Counted from the first letter of the stretch, positions 17,437-27,996 are shown. The stretch is DNA of 64,000 nt from CAVZQN01 sp963837395 (GCA_963837395.1 CAWINI010000004.1:2418001-2482000); one strand, 5' to 3'. The notes: generated by a model not told the origin, from the sequence alone. Numbers and translations are program-made.

Positions 17437-18225
17437 ATGAAAATTCTCGATCAGCTGGAAAGAAAATACGGACGCTATGGTGTTCCGAATGTCACACTGG
17501 GTCTGATTTTTCTGCAAGTCATTGCCTACATTTTTTCCATATCAAGAGAGCAGATTTTGCAAGGTCTGTATTTGATACCGAAACTCGTTTTGGCGGGTCA
17601 AATCTGGCGGCTCATTACATTTCTTGCTGTCCCTCCAACTACATATCCAATTTTTGCATTCTTTTTCTGGTATCTCTTTTACTTGATGGGATCCGCATTG
17701 GAAAGTCATTGGGGAACTTTTCGTTACAACATCTACTTGTTGATCGGATACGTAGTAACTGTTGCAGCGGCGTTCTTAATCCCGAATGCAGTTGCCACAA
17801 ATCTTTTTTTACAAGGATCCGTTTTCTTGGCGTTTGCGTGGCTTTACCCTGATTTTCTTTTATACATTTTTTTTATTATTCCGGTAAAAATAAAATGGCT
17901 TGCGCTGTTAACATGGATCGGATACCTGTGGACTCTGATTACTGGCGAATGGATTTCAAGACTAATGGTGCTTGCTTCGATCTGTAATTTTTTATTGTTT
18001 TTTGCTTCAGATATTCGAGATCGGATCAAAACTGGAAAGCGGCATATGGAATTTCAGGCGAAGAAAACTGTGGAGCGAACGAAAAAGGAACCTTTTCACC
18101 GATGTGTTGTTTGCGGAGTCACCGATGTTTCGAATCCTGATATGGATTTCAGGTATTGTCCGGATTGCAAAGATACGCCCGGGTATTGCTCAGACCATCT
18201 GCCGAATCATCAACATATTTCGTAG
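17437..18225 (+). CDS. Rhomboid-like membrane protein with C-terminal zinc ribbon, probably inactive
   Basis: 262 residues. The first ~195 form six transmembrane helices with rhomboid landmarks: an amphipathic N-terminus, GQIWRLITFLAVPP (the L1 'WR' region) and ESHWGTFRYNIYLLIGY. The catalytic GxSG serine motif is not seen: the matching place reads LQGSVFLAFAW, and the later catalytic His is replaced (LASICNFLLFF). The soluble C-terminus has paired cysteines CVVCG, CPDCK and a CSDHLPNHQH stretch, consistent with a zinc ribbon. I infer a rhomboid pseudoprotease or derlin-like adaptor. ATG 17437 is chosen over the upstream TTG. It is divergent from the GT39 gene and convergent with the DDAH-like gene. 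Confidence 0.7.
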   Translation: MKILDQLERKYGRYGVPNVTLGLIFLQVIAYIFSISREQILQGLYLIPKLVLAGQIWRLITFLAVPPTTYPIFAFFFWYLFYLMGSALESHWGTFRYNIYLLIGYVVTVAAAFLIPNAVATNLFLQGSVFLAFAWLYPDFLLYIFFIIPVKIKWLALLTWIGYLWTLITGEWISRLMVLASICNFLLFFASDIRDRIKTGKRHMEFQAKKTVERTKKEPFHRCVVCGVTDVSNPDMDFRYCPDCKDTPGYCSDHLPNHQHIS

Positions 18226-18228
18226 TAG

Positions 18229-18272
18229 AGGCCGGGCCGCACGGTGGTGGGGTGCGGCGGCCGGGCCTTTAC
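18229..18272. terminator. GC-rich inverted repeat between convergent genes
   Basis: GGCCGGGCCGCAC (18229-18241) pairs imperfectly with GTGCGGCGGCCGGGCC around GGTGGTGGG. It fills the gap between convergent genes and could terminate both, though no long T-tract follows. It is strikingly GC-rich relative to its neighbours. Confidence 0.5.
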
Positions 18273-19147
18273 GCTCGCAATAATGGCCTTGTTAAACACG
18301 TAGGCCCACCGCTTCCTTTGTATCCAATTTCCTGGCCATCAAATTCAATCACTTCGCATCCGGCTTCTTTTAAGCGAACGCAGGTGATTGGATTTCCACG
18401 AATCACAAAAACCTTTCGCGGTGCAATCGTCAAAATATTGCAGCCCAATGAATCGTATTCGCCATCCGGGACATCGATCATTTGCACTTTGCGCGTTTCC
18501 AAAAATTGGAAAAGCGGTGCAGGCATCAGTCTTCGATAAACAATTGCCAGATCGGAATCGAGCATGCTGATAAATGACATCAAATGAAGAACATCGCCAG
18601 CACCATTCCAATAAGGCAAATCAAAATCGTAAACCTGCACATCAAGCGCCACCAGCATTTTTCGTAACGCTTCAATTCCTGCTGCATTCGTGCGGAAACC
18701 GCGTCCTGCAAGCAAAATGCGTTGATTCAGCCATACCAGATCGCCGCCTTCAGCGGTTGCATCTCCATCAACACGACCAAGAACTGGAATGTCCCACTGA
18801 TGAAATGCATCTTCCATTGCTGGTGCTTCACCTCTGCGAGAGACTTTGCCAGTTTGAAATACGATCGCCCCGCGATCGGTAACGATACAAGGATCGTGGG
18901 TATATATAGAATCCAACCCGGTGCGTTCATCTTTTGGAAGCAAGAGCACTTCAACACCGGCTGTCTGCAGCAAGTTCACAAGTTTTTCATGTTCGCGAAT
19001 TGCCGTTTGTAAATCCGGTTTGGAAAGATAATTCAATTCCTTCCATTGACGTTCGATGTTCTGATCACTGATGAATGCCTCCTGCGGACGCTTTAAAATC
19101 ACCCGCCGCAGAGGCGTTACCATTTCTTGAGACCCGTAGCCTTTCAT
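18269..19147 (-). CDS. Dimethylarginine dimethylaminohydrolase-like amidinotransferase
   Basis: 292 residues of the guanidine-modifying pentein fold. Motifs are YTHDPCIVTDRGAIV, EGGDLVWLNQRILLAGRGFRTN (acidic substrate site), NGAGDVLHLMSF (catalytic His within DVLHL) and GGPTCLTRPL near the C-terminus, with the nucleophilic Cys. The set matches DDAH or arginine deiminase-like hydrolases that convert methylated arginine or arginine to citrulline. Length is close to the usual ~280-300. A weak AAAGGAA precedes the ATG. It is a single gene with a CCAC-type hairpin between it and the next minus-strand gene. Substrate (ADMA or other guanidine) is not determined. Confidence 0.8.
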   Translation of the reverse strand: MKGYGSQEMVTPLRRVILKRPQEAFISDQNIERQWKELNYLSKPDLQTAIREHEKLVNLLQTAGVEVLLLPKDERTGLDSIYTHDPCIVTDRGAIVFQTGKVSRRGEAPAMEDAFHQWDIPVLGRVDGDATAEGGDLVWLNQRILLAGRGFRTNAAGIEALRKMLVALDVQVYDFDLPYWNGAGDVLHLMSFISMLDSDLAIVYRRLMPAPLFQFLETRKVQMIDVPDGEYDSLGCNILTIAPRKVFVIRGNPITCVRLKEAGCEVIEFDGQEIGYKGSGGPTCLTRPLLRA

Positions 19148-19160
19148 GGTTCCTTTATTA

Positions 19161-19189
19161 AACCACTAAGACTCAGCGTCTTTGTGGTT
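19161..19189. repeat. Hairpin of the CCAC..GTGG repeat family
   Basis: AACCACTAAGAC-tcagc-GTCTTTGTGGTT: 12-bp arms with one mismatch and a 5-nt loop. It lies between the stop of the PKD lipoprotein gene and the start of the DDAH-like gene, both on the minus strand. Confidence 0.65.
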
Positions 19190-19194
19190 GTTAC

Positions 19195-20705
19195 CTAACG
19201 GTTGCAATCCCTGATGTCGCAGTCCCTTTGCGGCCAGGTGTACACTTTGTCACCGGGTGAAGGTATGTAATTTCCACGATTCGGCGCAAGTTTGATAAAC
19301 GCTCTTCCGCCGCCGAGAAGTTCAAATTCACACATAACCCCTACCCATTTTTCTTTGTCGTTATTCCATCCCGGCAAACCACCATAACGAACGTCACCGC
19401 AACGATAAAATGCATCACATCCCGGATCATCAACGAACCGCAAAGTCACTGTTCTGGGATTGGCTGTAGCGCTTTCAACAATCGCGCGGTGAGCAATGGT
19501 TCCATTTGGTGGACGTGGTGAGCATTGTTCTCCAGGACCTGGATCTGGATCGGGATCAGGATTATCACTGCTAACAAGTAGCGTTCTTTCCATCGTATCG
19601 GTATCGCCATCATTATCGGTGACTGTTAAACGGATTTCATGTGCACCTGATCTGGTGAAGCTGTATTGAGGAATGCGATTTGTAAAAGTATTATTCTCAA
19701 TCAACCAACGATACTCTACAATTCTGCCATCATCGTGACTTCCGCTGGAATCAAAACTAAAAATCGTATCCACCGTTCCTGAATCTGGTGAAATTGTAAA
19801 ACTCGCAACCGGGGGTCTTCCGATTATTTTCAAATCTTTTTCTTTCATGGATTCAAGTCCGTCATTGTCAGTGACAGTTAACCGCACCGAAAAATCACCT
19901 TTGTCCGAAAATTTATGGCTAACGCTTGAACCATCGGCAGCGCTGCCATCTCCAAATTCCCAATGGTACGATTTTATTCGTCCATCACTATCCGTACTGG
20001 AAGATCCATCAAAAGAAAATATTGTTGCGGTATCACCTTGCTGCGGTTGAAAATTAAAGTGTGCAACTGGTGGAATTGTATTTTCGATTTTGATTTCTCT
20101 ATTCGATGTTGATTTACTTTGCCGGTCATCGGTCACAGTTAACGTGACAGTAAAATTGCCAGCAGCATCATAACGATGACTTACAATTTTGCCCTCACCT
20201 TTTCCGCCATCCCCAAAATCCCACTCATACTGTTGAATCGTACCATCGGCATCTTGTGAAGCGGAAGCATCAAACGTAATTTCAACACCTCTGCCGCCCG
20301 ATGGAGGATCAGCTGAAAAGCCCGCTTGAGGCGCACGGTTTTCTGCGACACTAAAGACTCCATTGAGTTGTCCTTGTCCCGTAAAAGTTGTAATTGTGAT
20401 CGTCCTTGGTCCGGATGCGGCATTGGGCCTACGGTAAAGCGGATCGCGATTTCAGTATTGCTAATAAGATTTGTTTTTAAGATCTGGATATCAGGTCCTA
20501 AATCGACGGCTCCGATTCCAACAAAACCTGTGCCGGTAATCGTTCCACGAACATTTGTTTCGCCAGGATAAACAAGGGCGGGTGTGATTGATGTTACGGT
20601 TGGCCCATTGCCTGAGGTGCCGTTATCTTCTTCGCATCCCATCAGAGCAATAAAAGAGGAGGCCATTACAATCAAAAGGCAAAACCTTAACAGTACTACT
20701 ATCAT
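19195..20705 (-). CDS. PKD lipoprotein with six-Cys C-terminal domain (frameshifted), paralogue 1
   Basis: A lipobox (SSFIALMGC) is followed by an IPT/TIG-like domain (PTVTSITPALVYPGE...GTGFVGIGAVDLG). Three PKD domains come next (WDFGDGG, then HWEFGDGS and a variant with RWLIENN), then a PDPDPDPGPG linker. The end is a ~95-residue cysteine-rich domain: CSPRP, HRAIVES, CDAFYRCGDVR, GVMC, LLGGGRA, YTWPQRDC and a last Cys. A base is missing at the GGG run 20425-20427; adding one gives 1,512 nt and 503 residues. The other frame across the gap reads NAASGPRTITITTF..., the expected TIG end. AAAGGAG abuts ATG 20705, so the exact start is uncertain. It is probably anchored on the outer surface; function is unknown. 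Confidence 0.78.
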
Positions 20706-20881
20706 CTCCTTTGAATCCTCCGTTTTTGCTATCTTCGTAATATTTAGGTAAGACGCTGTCATTAAGTACTATTGTTATCATATTATCCTCATATAATCAA
20801 CAAGTTTGGCGTTGAAAATCGCAGTCTTGTTGCCTACTTGCCTTTGAATTATATTTAGAGCTTCTTTTCGGTCGATGAAGA

Positions 20882-21613
20882 ATGGTTAAAACTCCAGAAT
20901 TATCCGTAGTTGCGCCCGTTTATAATGAAGCAGAGGGTATTGAACAAGTTGTGCAGTACTGGGTGAAAGTTCTGCAAGAAATTGAGACAGACGCAGAAAT
21001 TGTTCTTGCTAATGATGGAAGTACCGATCGCACATTGGAAATCCTTCAGAGTCTGACGCAGAAAATTCCCTTTCTAAAAGTTGCTTCTTACAGTCCAAAT
21101 CGAGGGTATGGTTATGCGCTGAAGACTGCAATTCAAGCCAGCCAGGGACGATGGATAATAACGCTGGATTCAGATGGCCAGTTTGATCTCGGAGATTTTC
21201 CTTCATTATTAAAACTGCAACACGAGAAGCAGCTTGATTTTATTACTGGTTATCGAATGAAGAAAAAGGACAGTCCATTTCGAGTGCTGGCGGACCGTAG
21301 TTTAAATCTGATCGTTCGAACCATGTTTTCCGTTTCGTTGAGAGACACGAATTGTGCAATGAAACTAATTCGAGGCGATCTGGCACGTTCTCTGAATATT
21401 GAAGCGAAAGGCTATCCAACGCCGACCGAAATTACAATCAAACTGATTACATTAGGTGCAAAGACCGGCGAAATCGGGGTACATCATTCTGAAAGACTTC
21501 AAGGACAATCAAAGCTAAAATTTTTTCGCACCAGCATTTCTTTTTTTCGTTTCCTATTTTATCTCAGAAAAAAAGTTCGTCTTTACAAGGCTGGAATTCT
21601 TCAAACGCTATAA
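20882..21613 (+). CDS. GT2 family glycosyltransferase (polyprenyl-phosphate sugar synthase-like)
   Basis: 243 residues. The GT-A fold is shown by SVVAPVYNEAEGIEQVV, the nucleotide-sugar site LANDGSTDRTLEIL, ITLDSDGQFD (DxD region) and a C-terminal basic FFRFLFYLRKK end. It resembles DPM1/DPG-type enzymes that load mannose or glucose onto polyprenyl phosphate and have no large membrane domain. The product would supply the GT-C transferases encoded nearby. It heads a plus-strand operon with the nucleotidyltransferase, epimerase and GT-C genes. No clear Shine-Dalgarno precedes ATG 20882. Confidence 0.86.
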   Translation: MVKTPELSVVAPVYNEAEGIEQVVQYWVKVLQEIETDAEIVLANDGSTDRTLEILQSLTQKIPFLKVASYSPNRGYGYALKTAIQASQGRWIITLDSDGQFDLGDFPSLLKLQHEKQLDFITGYRMKKKDSPFRVLADRSLNLIVRTMFSVSLRDTNCAMKLIRGDLARSLNIEAKGYPTPTEITIKLITLGAKTGEIGVHHSERLQGQSKLKFFRTSISFFRFLFYLRKKVRLYKAGILQTL

Positions 21614-21663
21614 TCCATTCGTCAAATTCATGAAATAATTGGAATGGAGGAACTTTAACTACG

Positions 21664-22623
21664 ATGTCCAGTGATTTTGTAGGTGTTATTCTTGCGGCGG
21701 GTAGGGGGACAAGGATGTTCCCATTCACATCACGATGGCCAAAACCGATTCTTCCGATTATGGGGAAACCACTGCTACAGCATCAAGTTGAGATGCTAAA
21801 ATCCATCGGTATCCGCGATATTTTTGTCGTAATCGGACATCTCGGATACGAAGTCGTTCGCACAATGGGAAATGGAGATGAGTTCGGAGTAAATTTGGAG
21901 TACGTTGAACAAACGGAAACACTGGGAATTGCTCATGCCGTAGGACGCCTTGAGAGCAAGCTTCAAAAGCCGTTTCTGTTGTGTCTTGGTGACATCTTCT
22001 TTGTATCAAAAAAGTTGGAATCCATGCTTAAACTATTTGGCAAAAAAGATACCAAAGCAGTTCTAGCATCTAAACTTGAAGAAAATCCCGAAATGATCCG
22101 GCGCAATTTTGCGATTATTCACGCCAAAGATGGAAGCGTCAAAAGAGTTATTGAAAAGCCGAGATATATTCAAAACAAATTAAAAGGATGCGGAATCTAT
22201 TTGTTCGGCCTTGAAATTTTTGATGCAATTCGCCGAACACCCAGAACAGCCATGCGTGACGAATATGAAATTACGGAAGCAATTCAAATCATGATTAATG
22301 ATGGTCATCGTGTAGTGCACTCACAAATTATCGAAGAAGACTTAAATTTAACAGTCCCTGAAGATTTACTTACAATTAATATGACCGAATTGAAAAATTT
22401 GAAATTGAGAAATTATTTTGTTTCCGAAGATTCATTTGACCCGAACATCAAAGGAATTGAATCCTGTGTTGGAGGAAAGAGCATATCATTTGAAAAGCAG
22501 GTGCGGCTGAAAAATTGCGTTATTTTTGATGACGTTGTTATTTCAAAAGGCACAAATTTAACAAATGCCATTGTTACTCCGGAAGCAGTAATTCAATGCA
22601 ATCCTGATTCCACTTTCGTATGA
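21664..22623 (+). CDS. Sugar-1-phosphate nucleotidyltransferase
   Basis: 319 residues. The N-terminal nucleotidyltransferase signature GVILAAGRGTRMFPFT...WPKPILPIMGKPLL binds NTP and sugar phosphate, followed by the catalytic LCLGDIFF and VIEKPRY. The tail after about residue 240 is short and looks like partial left-handed beta-helix repeats (KNCVIFDDVVISKGTNL). It resembles glucose-1-phosphate thymidylyltransferase or GlmU-type enzymes; the nucleotide is not determined. GGAGG precedes the start. Its stop overlaps the start of the epimerase by ATGA. Confidence 0.85.
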   Translation: MSSDFVGVILAAGRGTRMFPFTSRWPKPILPIMGKPLLQHQVEMLKSIGIRDIFVVIGHLGYEVVRTMGNGDEFGVNLEYVEQTETLGIAHAVGRLESKLQKPFLLCLGDIFFVSKKLESMLKLFGKKDTKAVLASKLEENPEMIRRNFAIIHAKDGSVKRVIEKPRYIQNKLKGCGIYLFGLEIFDAIRRTPRTAMRDEYEITEAIQIMINDGHRVVHSQIIEEDLNLTVPEDLLTINMTELKNLKLRNYFVSEDSFDPNIKGIESCVGGKSISFEKQVRLKNCVIFDDVVISKGTNLTNAIVTPEAVIQCNPDSTFV

Positions 22624-23552
22624 CAGTTCCTATTGTTCTTGTAACAGGTGGCGCAGGTTTTATCGGCTCCCATCTGTGTGAAGGTTTGCTCCGGCAAAAT
22701 TACAAAGTACGTGTACTTGATGATTTATCGGTTGGTAAACGTAAGAATATTCCTTCTGAATGTGAATTTATTGAAGGAACCATATTGGATCGGGCTATTG
22801 TGGATTCCGCTATTCATGGTGTGACACACATCTGTCATCAAGCAGCGCGTGTCACCATTCGCGGATCTGTAGAGAAATTTTACGAAGATGCAGAAACGAA
22901 TTTAATGGGAACTCTTCTACTACTGAAGAGCGCAGCCAAACATGGAGTTCAACGTTTTATATATGCATCTTCCATGGCTATTTATGCAGATTCTCAACAA
23001 CCTGTTCCGGTTCCTGAAACATACTCACAAGTTCCCGCAAGCCCGTATGGCATTGCAAAGCTTGCTGCAGAGCAATACATATTGATGGTGGGTCATGAAT
23101 TGGGACTGCAGCCTGCTGTTCTACGTTATTTCAACACCTTTGGAACAAGACAAACTTACACTCCATACGTAGGCGTGATTACCATATTTATTACACAACT
23201 ATTGCAAAAAAAAGATATTACGATTTTTGGAGATGGAGAGCAGAGACGGGATTTTGTTCACGTTTCTGATATTGTTCAGGCAAATTTACTCAGTCTGAAA
23301 AACGAAAAAGCGGTAGGTAAAATTTTTAATATTGGAACTGGTCATGGCACTTCAGTAAATGAAGTTGCAGCAATTCTTATCTCCAAAATTTATCCTGAAG
23401 CCCGGATCAGGCATGAGATAGCAAGAGCGGAAGAACTACGTTATTCTATTGCCGATATTTGTAAAGCTCGTAACTTGCTAGGTTATATTCCGGAAACAAA
23501 CCTTTCTGCCCAAATTCCGGAAGTGATTGAATTTATAAAAATGAATAATTAG
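22620..23552 (+). CDS. NAD-dependent nucleotide-sugar epimerase/dehydratase
   Basis: 310 residues of the extended SDR family. The Rossmann motif TGGAGFIGSHLCEGLL lies at the N-terminus. The catalytic block is SSMAIY plus SPYGIAKLAAEQY (Tyr-x3-Lys), and the C-terminal part has RDFVHVSDIVQA as in GalE-like enzymes. It would epimerise or dehydrate a nucleotide sugar made by the preceding nucleotidyltransferase. The start overlaps the upstream stop by 4 nt (ATGA), indicating translational coupling. UDP-glucose 4-epimerase is the closest guess, but substrate specificity is not visible. Confidence 0.86.
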   Translation: MTVPIVLVTGGAGFIGSHLCEGLLRQNYKVRVLDDLSVGKRKNIPSECEFIEGTILDRAIVDSAIHGVTHICHQAARVTIRGSVEKFYEDAETNLMGTLLLLKSAAKHGVQRFIYASSMAIYADSQQPVPVPETYSQVPASPYGIAKLAAEQYILMVGHELGLQPAVLRYFNTFGTRQTYTPYVGVITIFITQLLQKKDITIFGDGEQRRDFVHVSDIVQANLLSLKNEKAVGKIFNIGTGHGTSVNEVAAILISKIYPEARIRHEIARAEELRYSIADICKARNLLGYIPETNLSAQIPEVIEFIKMNN

Positions 23553-23574
23553 ATTCCATCCTTTACATCATCCT

Positions 23575-25440
23575 GTGACAAAACAAATCAATAAAGGCGA
23601 CTTCATTGCTGCATTTGTTCTGATTCTTTTCCTCATTACCGAGATATTTTTGAAAGCATCGGTACCGTCTTCTTTCATTAAAACTGCAGCACTACCCCTT
23701 TGCACCCTCTCATGGTTTTTCATTCTTTATCACTTCAGGCGCAATCCGGAATTATGGGATCATTTCTTTACTGCCGTTTTACCTTCACGAAGGATTTTCT
23801 TACTTGCTGGCGGAATCGTTGTGATTGGATTTATTTTCCGGTTCTGGCGCCTGCAGACTTTGTTCGACGGTATGGCATGGGACGAGGCATATAAAGGATT
23901 GGATGCGATTGCCATCCGTAAATACGGCGAAAGGCCTGTTTTCTTGAATTGGAATGCAGGAAGAGAAGCCTTAATTGCGTATCTGGTCGCAATTTCTCAA
24001 TTGTTTTTTGATTATTCTATCGATTCGGTGCGTGCAGTACAGGCCTTTTTCGGCGGACTGACGCTGATTGTACTTTTTTTTCTTTGCTGGCGGTTGTTCA
24101 ACATTCGTATTGCTCTTTTGGCTACATTCTTACTTGCGGTTTCAAAATGGCATATCATCTTTTCCAGATATGGTATTCGAGTTCAACTCATCCTTTTTTT
24201 TGAAATCATTGTTTTATTTTTTCTTATCCGCGCAATTCAATCTTCAAAGCGAAATTCAACATCATTTGTTATTGCCGGATTTTTTGGTGGTCTCGGACTC
24301 TACACATACATAGCCTACCGAATTTTCCCTTTTGTTGCCCTGGCATTTCTATTGAACTCACCGAACTTGCAACGATTGAAAGAAAGTTGGAAGGCAATCT
24401 CGGCCGGGATTATCGTTGCCATATTAATTTTTGCACCTTTACTGAATTTTTCATTGAAGAATCGTGAAAGCTTTACTGATCGTCTAGACCGAACTGCGGT
24501 GTGGAATACAAAAGGAACAGATTTTTCACATAGCGAATTAATCATGGATTCCGCTATAAAAACAATCGGGATGTTTACTTACAGGGGTGATGCAATCGCT
24601 CGGCATAATGTCAATGAAGAGCCACTGCTTTCCCCGTTCGCTTGCGGCTTTTTCCTGATTGGTTTAGGGATCACACTGGTAAATATTCGAAAACCTTACG
24701 CGGCATTCTTGATCATTTATTTATTTCTGACGATACTTCCCGGGATTCTGAGTGTAAATGCTCCACATGCTTCACGTACGATTGGAAGTGTGATCCCTGC
24801 GATCCTTTTCACATCACTGGGAATTAGTGCAGCTGTCCAAATGTTGATTAAAGTTTTTCAACCACTTGGAACATTGATTCTGGCCATCGTTCTTGGTGGA
24901 AATTTTTATACAGGGCCGAATGACGGCCTTTTGCGTTATTCCCAAGCGCTGGATAACCTCGATCCTAAAACTTCAGCACTTTGGGGTATGGATCGTGACC
25001 AGTACCGGGTCGTGCAGCTTCTTAATCAGCTCGGAAACCGGATTGATCCTTATTTGTCTCCTCAACTCTATTTTCACAGTTCGGTTGAATATCTGACGTA
25101 TTCCAAATCTTCACACCGGCCTTATGGTCGAGGACTAAAATTAGAGGAGCCTGGAAAGGAAAGAAAAATCGATTTGATTATTGTTCAGCCGGAACAATGC
25201 AATCTCTGGTGGTTAAGAGACGATGATCTAAAAAATTTTTACAAATGGTGGGCACAAACAGGACCATATGATGTTAAACAAATTCGTGGGATTCTTTATC
25301 GTTCCTATGTGAATAGCACGACGAATACTTCAGATTGGAGACTCATTCAATCAATTCACAAAGATTATCCACACGCACGTGAACTAAAGTTTGAAACATT
25401 CACAGTCTTTTTGGTTCCTCCACCACATCATTTGAAATAA
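23575..25440 (+). CDS. GT-C (GT39-like) membrane glycosyltransferase
   Basis: 621 residues, GTG start, about twelve transmembrane helices and a C-terminal soluble region. The first long loop carries FDGMAWDEAYKGLDAIAI, the DE motif expected of GT39/ArnT-type enzymes. It follows the epimerase after 22 bp in the same operon, so it probably uses the lipid-linked sugar made by the GT2 enzyme. It is convergent with another GT-C-like gene (11-bp gap). TTACAT-catcct-GTG could be a -10 box immediately upstream, but operon read-through is more likely. Acceptor is unknown. Confidence 0.8.
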   Translation: MTKQINKGDFIAAFVLILFLITEIFLKASVPSSFIKTAALPLCTLSWFFILYHFRRNPELWDHFFTAVLPSRRIFLLAGGIVVIGFIFRFWRLQTLFDGMAWDEAYKGLDAIAIRKYGERPVFLNWNAGREALIAYLVAISQLFFDYSIDSVRAVQAFFGGLTLIVLFFLCWRLFNIRIALLATFLLAVSKWHIIFSRYGIRVQLILFFEIIVLFFLIRAIQSSKRNSTSFVIAGFFGGLGLYTYIAYRIFPFVALAFLLNSPNLQRLKESWKAISAGIIVAILIFAPLLNFSLKNRESFTDRLDRTAVWNTKGTDFSHSELIMDSAIKTIGMFTYRGDAIARHNVNEEPLLSPFACGFFLIGLGITLVNIRKPYAAFLIIYLFLTILPGILSVNAPHASRTIGSVIPAILFTSLGISAAVQMLIKVFQPLGTLILAIVLGGNFYTGPNDGLLRYSQALDNLDPKTSALWGMDRDQYRVVQLLNQLGNRIDPYLSPQLYFHSSVEYLTYSKSSHRPYGRGLKLEEPGKERKIDLIIVQPEQCNLWWLRDDDLKNFYKWWAQTGPYDVKQIRGILYRSYVNSTTNTSDWRLIQSIHKDYPHARELKFETFTVFLVPPPHHLK

Positions 25441-25451
25441 ATCACCAACTC

Positions 25452-27876
25452 CTACTGCCAGGCCGGTGAAAAACTAATACCTTCAATCCTGTATATCCGA
25501 CCTGTCTGATCTGCCGCTGTCGGACCCTTTTTCCCTGGATAATTTTCGGGTTCTCTTAACAAAAGAATATTTTTCCCCTTTAAGAATTGAAGCTTTATGT
25601 TTACTGGAACACCACGGACCTTCGCCCGTTCCATGGCAATCTTTGTCCCATTAAGCCATACTTCAACATATCGGCGATATGGTTCTGAGTAAGCAGAAAA
25701 ACTAAGAATCCCCTTCATCCGTTTGCTGGCAAATAGTTCTATTGTCCCTTCCTTATTCATCCACCATGAGATTTCACCGTTCAAATCAAAGCGCGTTGTG
25801 GGATCAAAAAAACCATTGCGATAATACACTTCAAGCATGATATTTCCATCCACATCCTGCAAAAGCGCATGATGATCCAAATCACCTGACACTATTTCTT
25901 TTTTTACTACACGATAAAGCCGCGTGCTCCCTTGCTTCCGTACCAGTTGAAAGTAAGGTTCTAACAGGTGCGCCTGAAATTGTTTTAACTCATCGCGAGA
26001 CAATAACAACAGGTATTTAATTCCTATTTTCTGGCAAATGTCAGAAATGTATCCTGACCCTTTCAGATGGAAAATCGCATTCACAATTTTTTCACGGCTC
26101 TGTCTTTCTTGTTCCGGTATTTGATAAAGCCTGATCTGAATCTTGTCCCCAAGGAAAACACTGCGTTCCGCAAGAGGAGGAGCCTCCGAGATCTCCTCTC
26201 CCAAAAACCCTCTCATCCACTGCCAATAATTCTGCACAGTAGCAGTACCTTCCAAAGATGTTCGCATCCATTTAAGTACAGCTGCGTCATCATAGGGCAC
26301 TATGGTAGTAAATTTTTCGTTTCTAATATCCTGGTGATTGTATAAATCCATCATCCACGTCAGGAGCCCAGGGAGAAGCAGAACTGACAGAATAAGGGTC
26401 CCAATCCGGGTCGAAACTTTTATGTTTTCGATGAAACCTGCAGCCAGAATCAATAGGACAACAAATGAGATGTATCCCATTTTCATTGTAATTTCTGAAA
26501 ATCCAGGGGCATCGATTGTAATGAACAATATGAAAAAAACGCATAGAATAAGATAGAGTCTAAGTATTCGTAGAGGCAGTGTCTTCCCAGGACGAAGCAA
26601 CCCGCCAATACCTACCAGCAAGATCGCTCCCCAGTTGAAGAAAATAAACCCCGGCAAATGGCTCAGGACCCGTGTGTTGATTCCGAATTTCACGCCGCCC
26701 GGCAGTAGGTTGAACATGTGAAAAGTAAAATAGTACAGAGCCAGCAAACAGCTTCCCATTACGAATGAAATTAGAAGCTCCACCCATTTGCTTCGCGGGT
26801 TTTGTATTGTCTCCCATAAAAGTAGAAGAGCAACTCCAGCAATGATTGCGACCGGCAACTACAATCGTTGAACCGGCAACAATAAACAACAAACCATACA
26901 GCAGCAATCGTTGTGAAAGTGAAGCACAAGATTTCCAGCACAGAATTACAAGGAGGAAAATAATGAGACCCTGAATGTGCATCGGCGCATAAAGTAGTGG
27001 CCGAAACAATGTATCCACCTGCGGCGCATTCCAAAACCACCGTAAAATAGCATCGATATTCCAATCGGTAAAACCCATCAACCGCATCTTTCGAATATGA
27101 AGCTGATACAAAACGTATAGACCTTCATAGCTTCCGCCAAAAAGGAAAAGGGAAAGCATCGCAAACTGCACTCTGCAAGAAGCTGTGAAGTGACGAATCG
27201 TTCCAAAAAGAGCTGCAACAAACATCAACGCGAATGCTAAATGGAATTGCAACATGATGGATTCCAACGGAAAAGAAGGAAAGAGTTTCATCCAATAAGC
27301 AGGGATTAAATGAAAGAACCAGTAATAACCCATTGGTTGGCCACTGAAGTAAGGATGATTCGGAGGAATACCGGTGTGAGATAAACTAGCAGCAACAGCC
27401 ATATTACGGAAAAAGTCAGCATTAAAATAAGCGCGATAGGCATAACCTTCGGAAGTTGGATATCCGACATGCAGAAATGGTAGGGCAACTGCCGCGATGA
27501 TTACTCCAAGCCATAATAAAAGCATCCATAGATCCGCTCTATTCCAAGATTGACCCGGAAGCTTCAGATTTTTTTTTGCGAGTAACAGTGCAGCAAAACA
27601 AGATAAAACCAGTTGCAGAACGAAAGTTGTAATATTTATCCCAAAAAAATTTCCCCAAAGCGCCAAGAAGAAAGCTTGAAGTGTATAACCTGCTGGGAAC
27701 GAAAATATCCAGGCCAAAGGCCAGCCAAGTAAAGACCGGATCAACGGATACGCAGGTAAACAAAAAATTAGAAGCAGTAACAAAGATGGGACTGCTAAAA
27801 AAACAGAGCCATGGATTTTTGAAATGAAAACAGCCGCAACAAAAATCAAAACTGCGGCAATTCCGATCCCTTTCAT
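25452..27876 (-). CDS. Large polytopic membrane protein, GT-C/DUF2298-like, frameshifted
   Basis: Two overlapping frames join into one protein of 807 residues if one base is removed near 26855-26870 (2,424 nt). The first part (27876 onward) has many transmembrane helices and loops such as GYPTSEGYAYRAYFNADFFRNM and IPPNHPYFSGQPMGYYWFFH. These resemble DUF2298 and related GT-C proteins with a 'YYxxGxP' motif. The second part continues the membrane core (PVAIIAGVALLLLW...) and ends with a soluble domain, VSGDLDHHALLQDVDGNIMLEVYYRNGFFDP and GEISWWMNKEGTIELFA. A direct repeat of GTTGCCGGT sits at the shift, so a slippage or assembly origin is possible. Function is inferred only as polyprenyl-linked glycosyl transfer or polymerisation. 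Confidence 0.62.
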
Positions 27877-27996
27877 AAGCGTAAAAACGTACCGTGATTC
27901 AATATCAAAAGCAAGGAGCCCAATTGCTATTTTTTCATTGATTTTTATGGATTTACGGGTAAGATAGAAACCACTTGAACTAACGAACCATAAGGA

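Noticed and set aside
26771..27064. Separate small membrane gene at 26771
   Set aside because: It is an alternative frame inside the frameshifted GT-C-like gene, which explains the region better.
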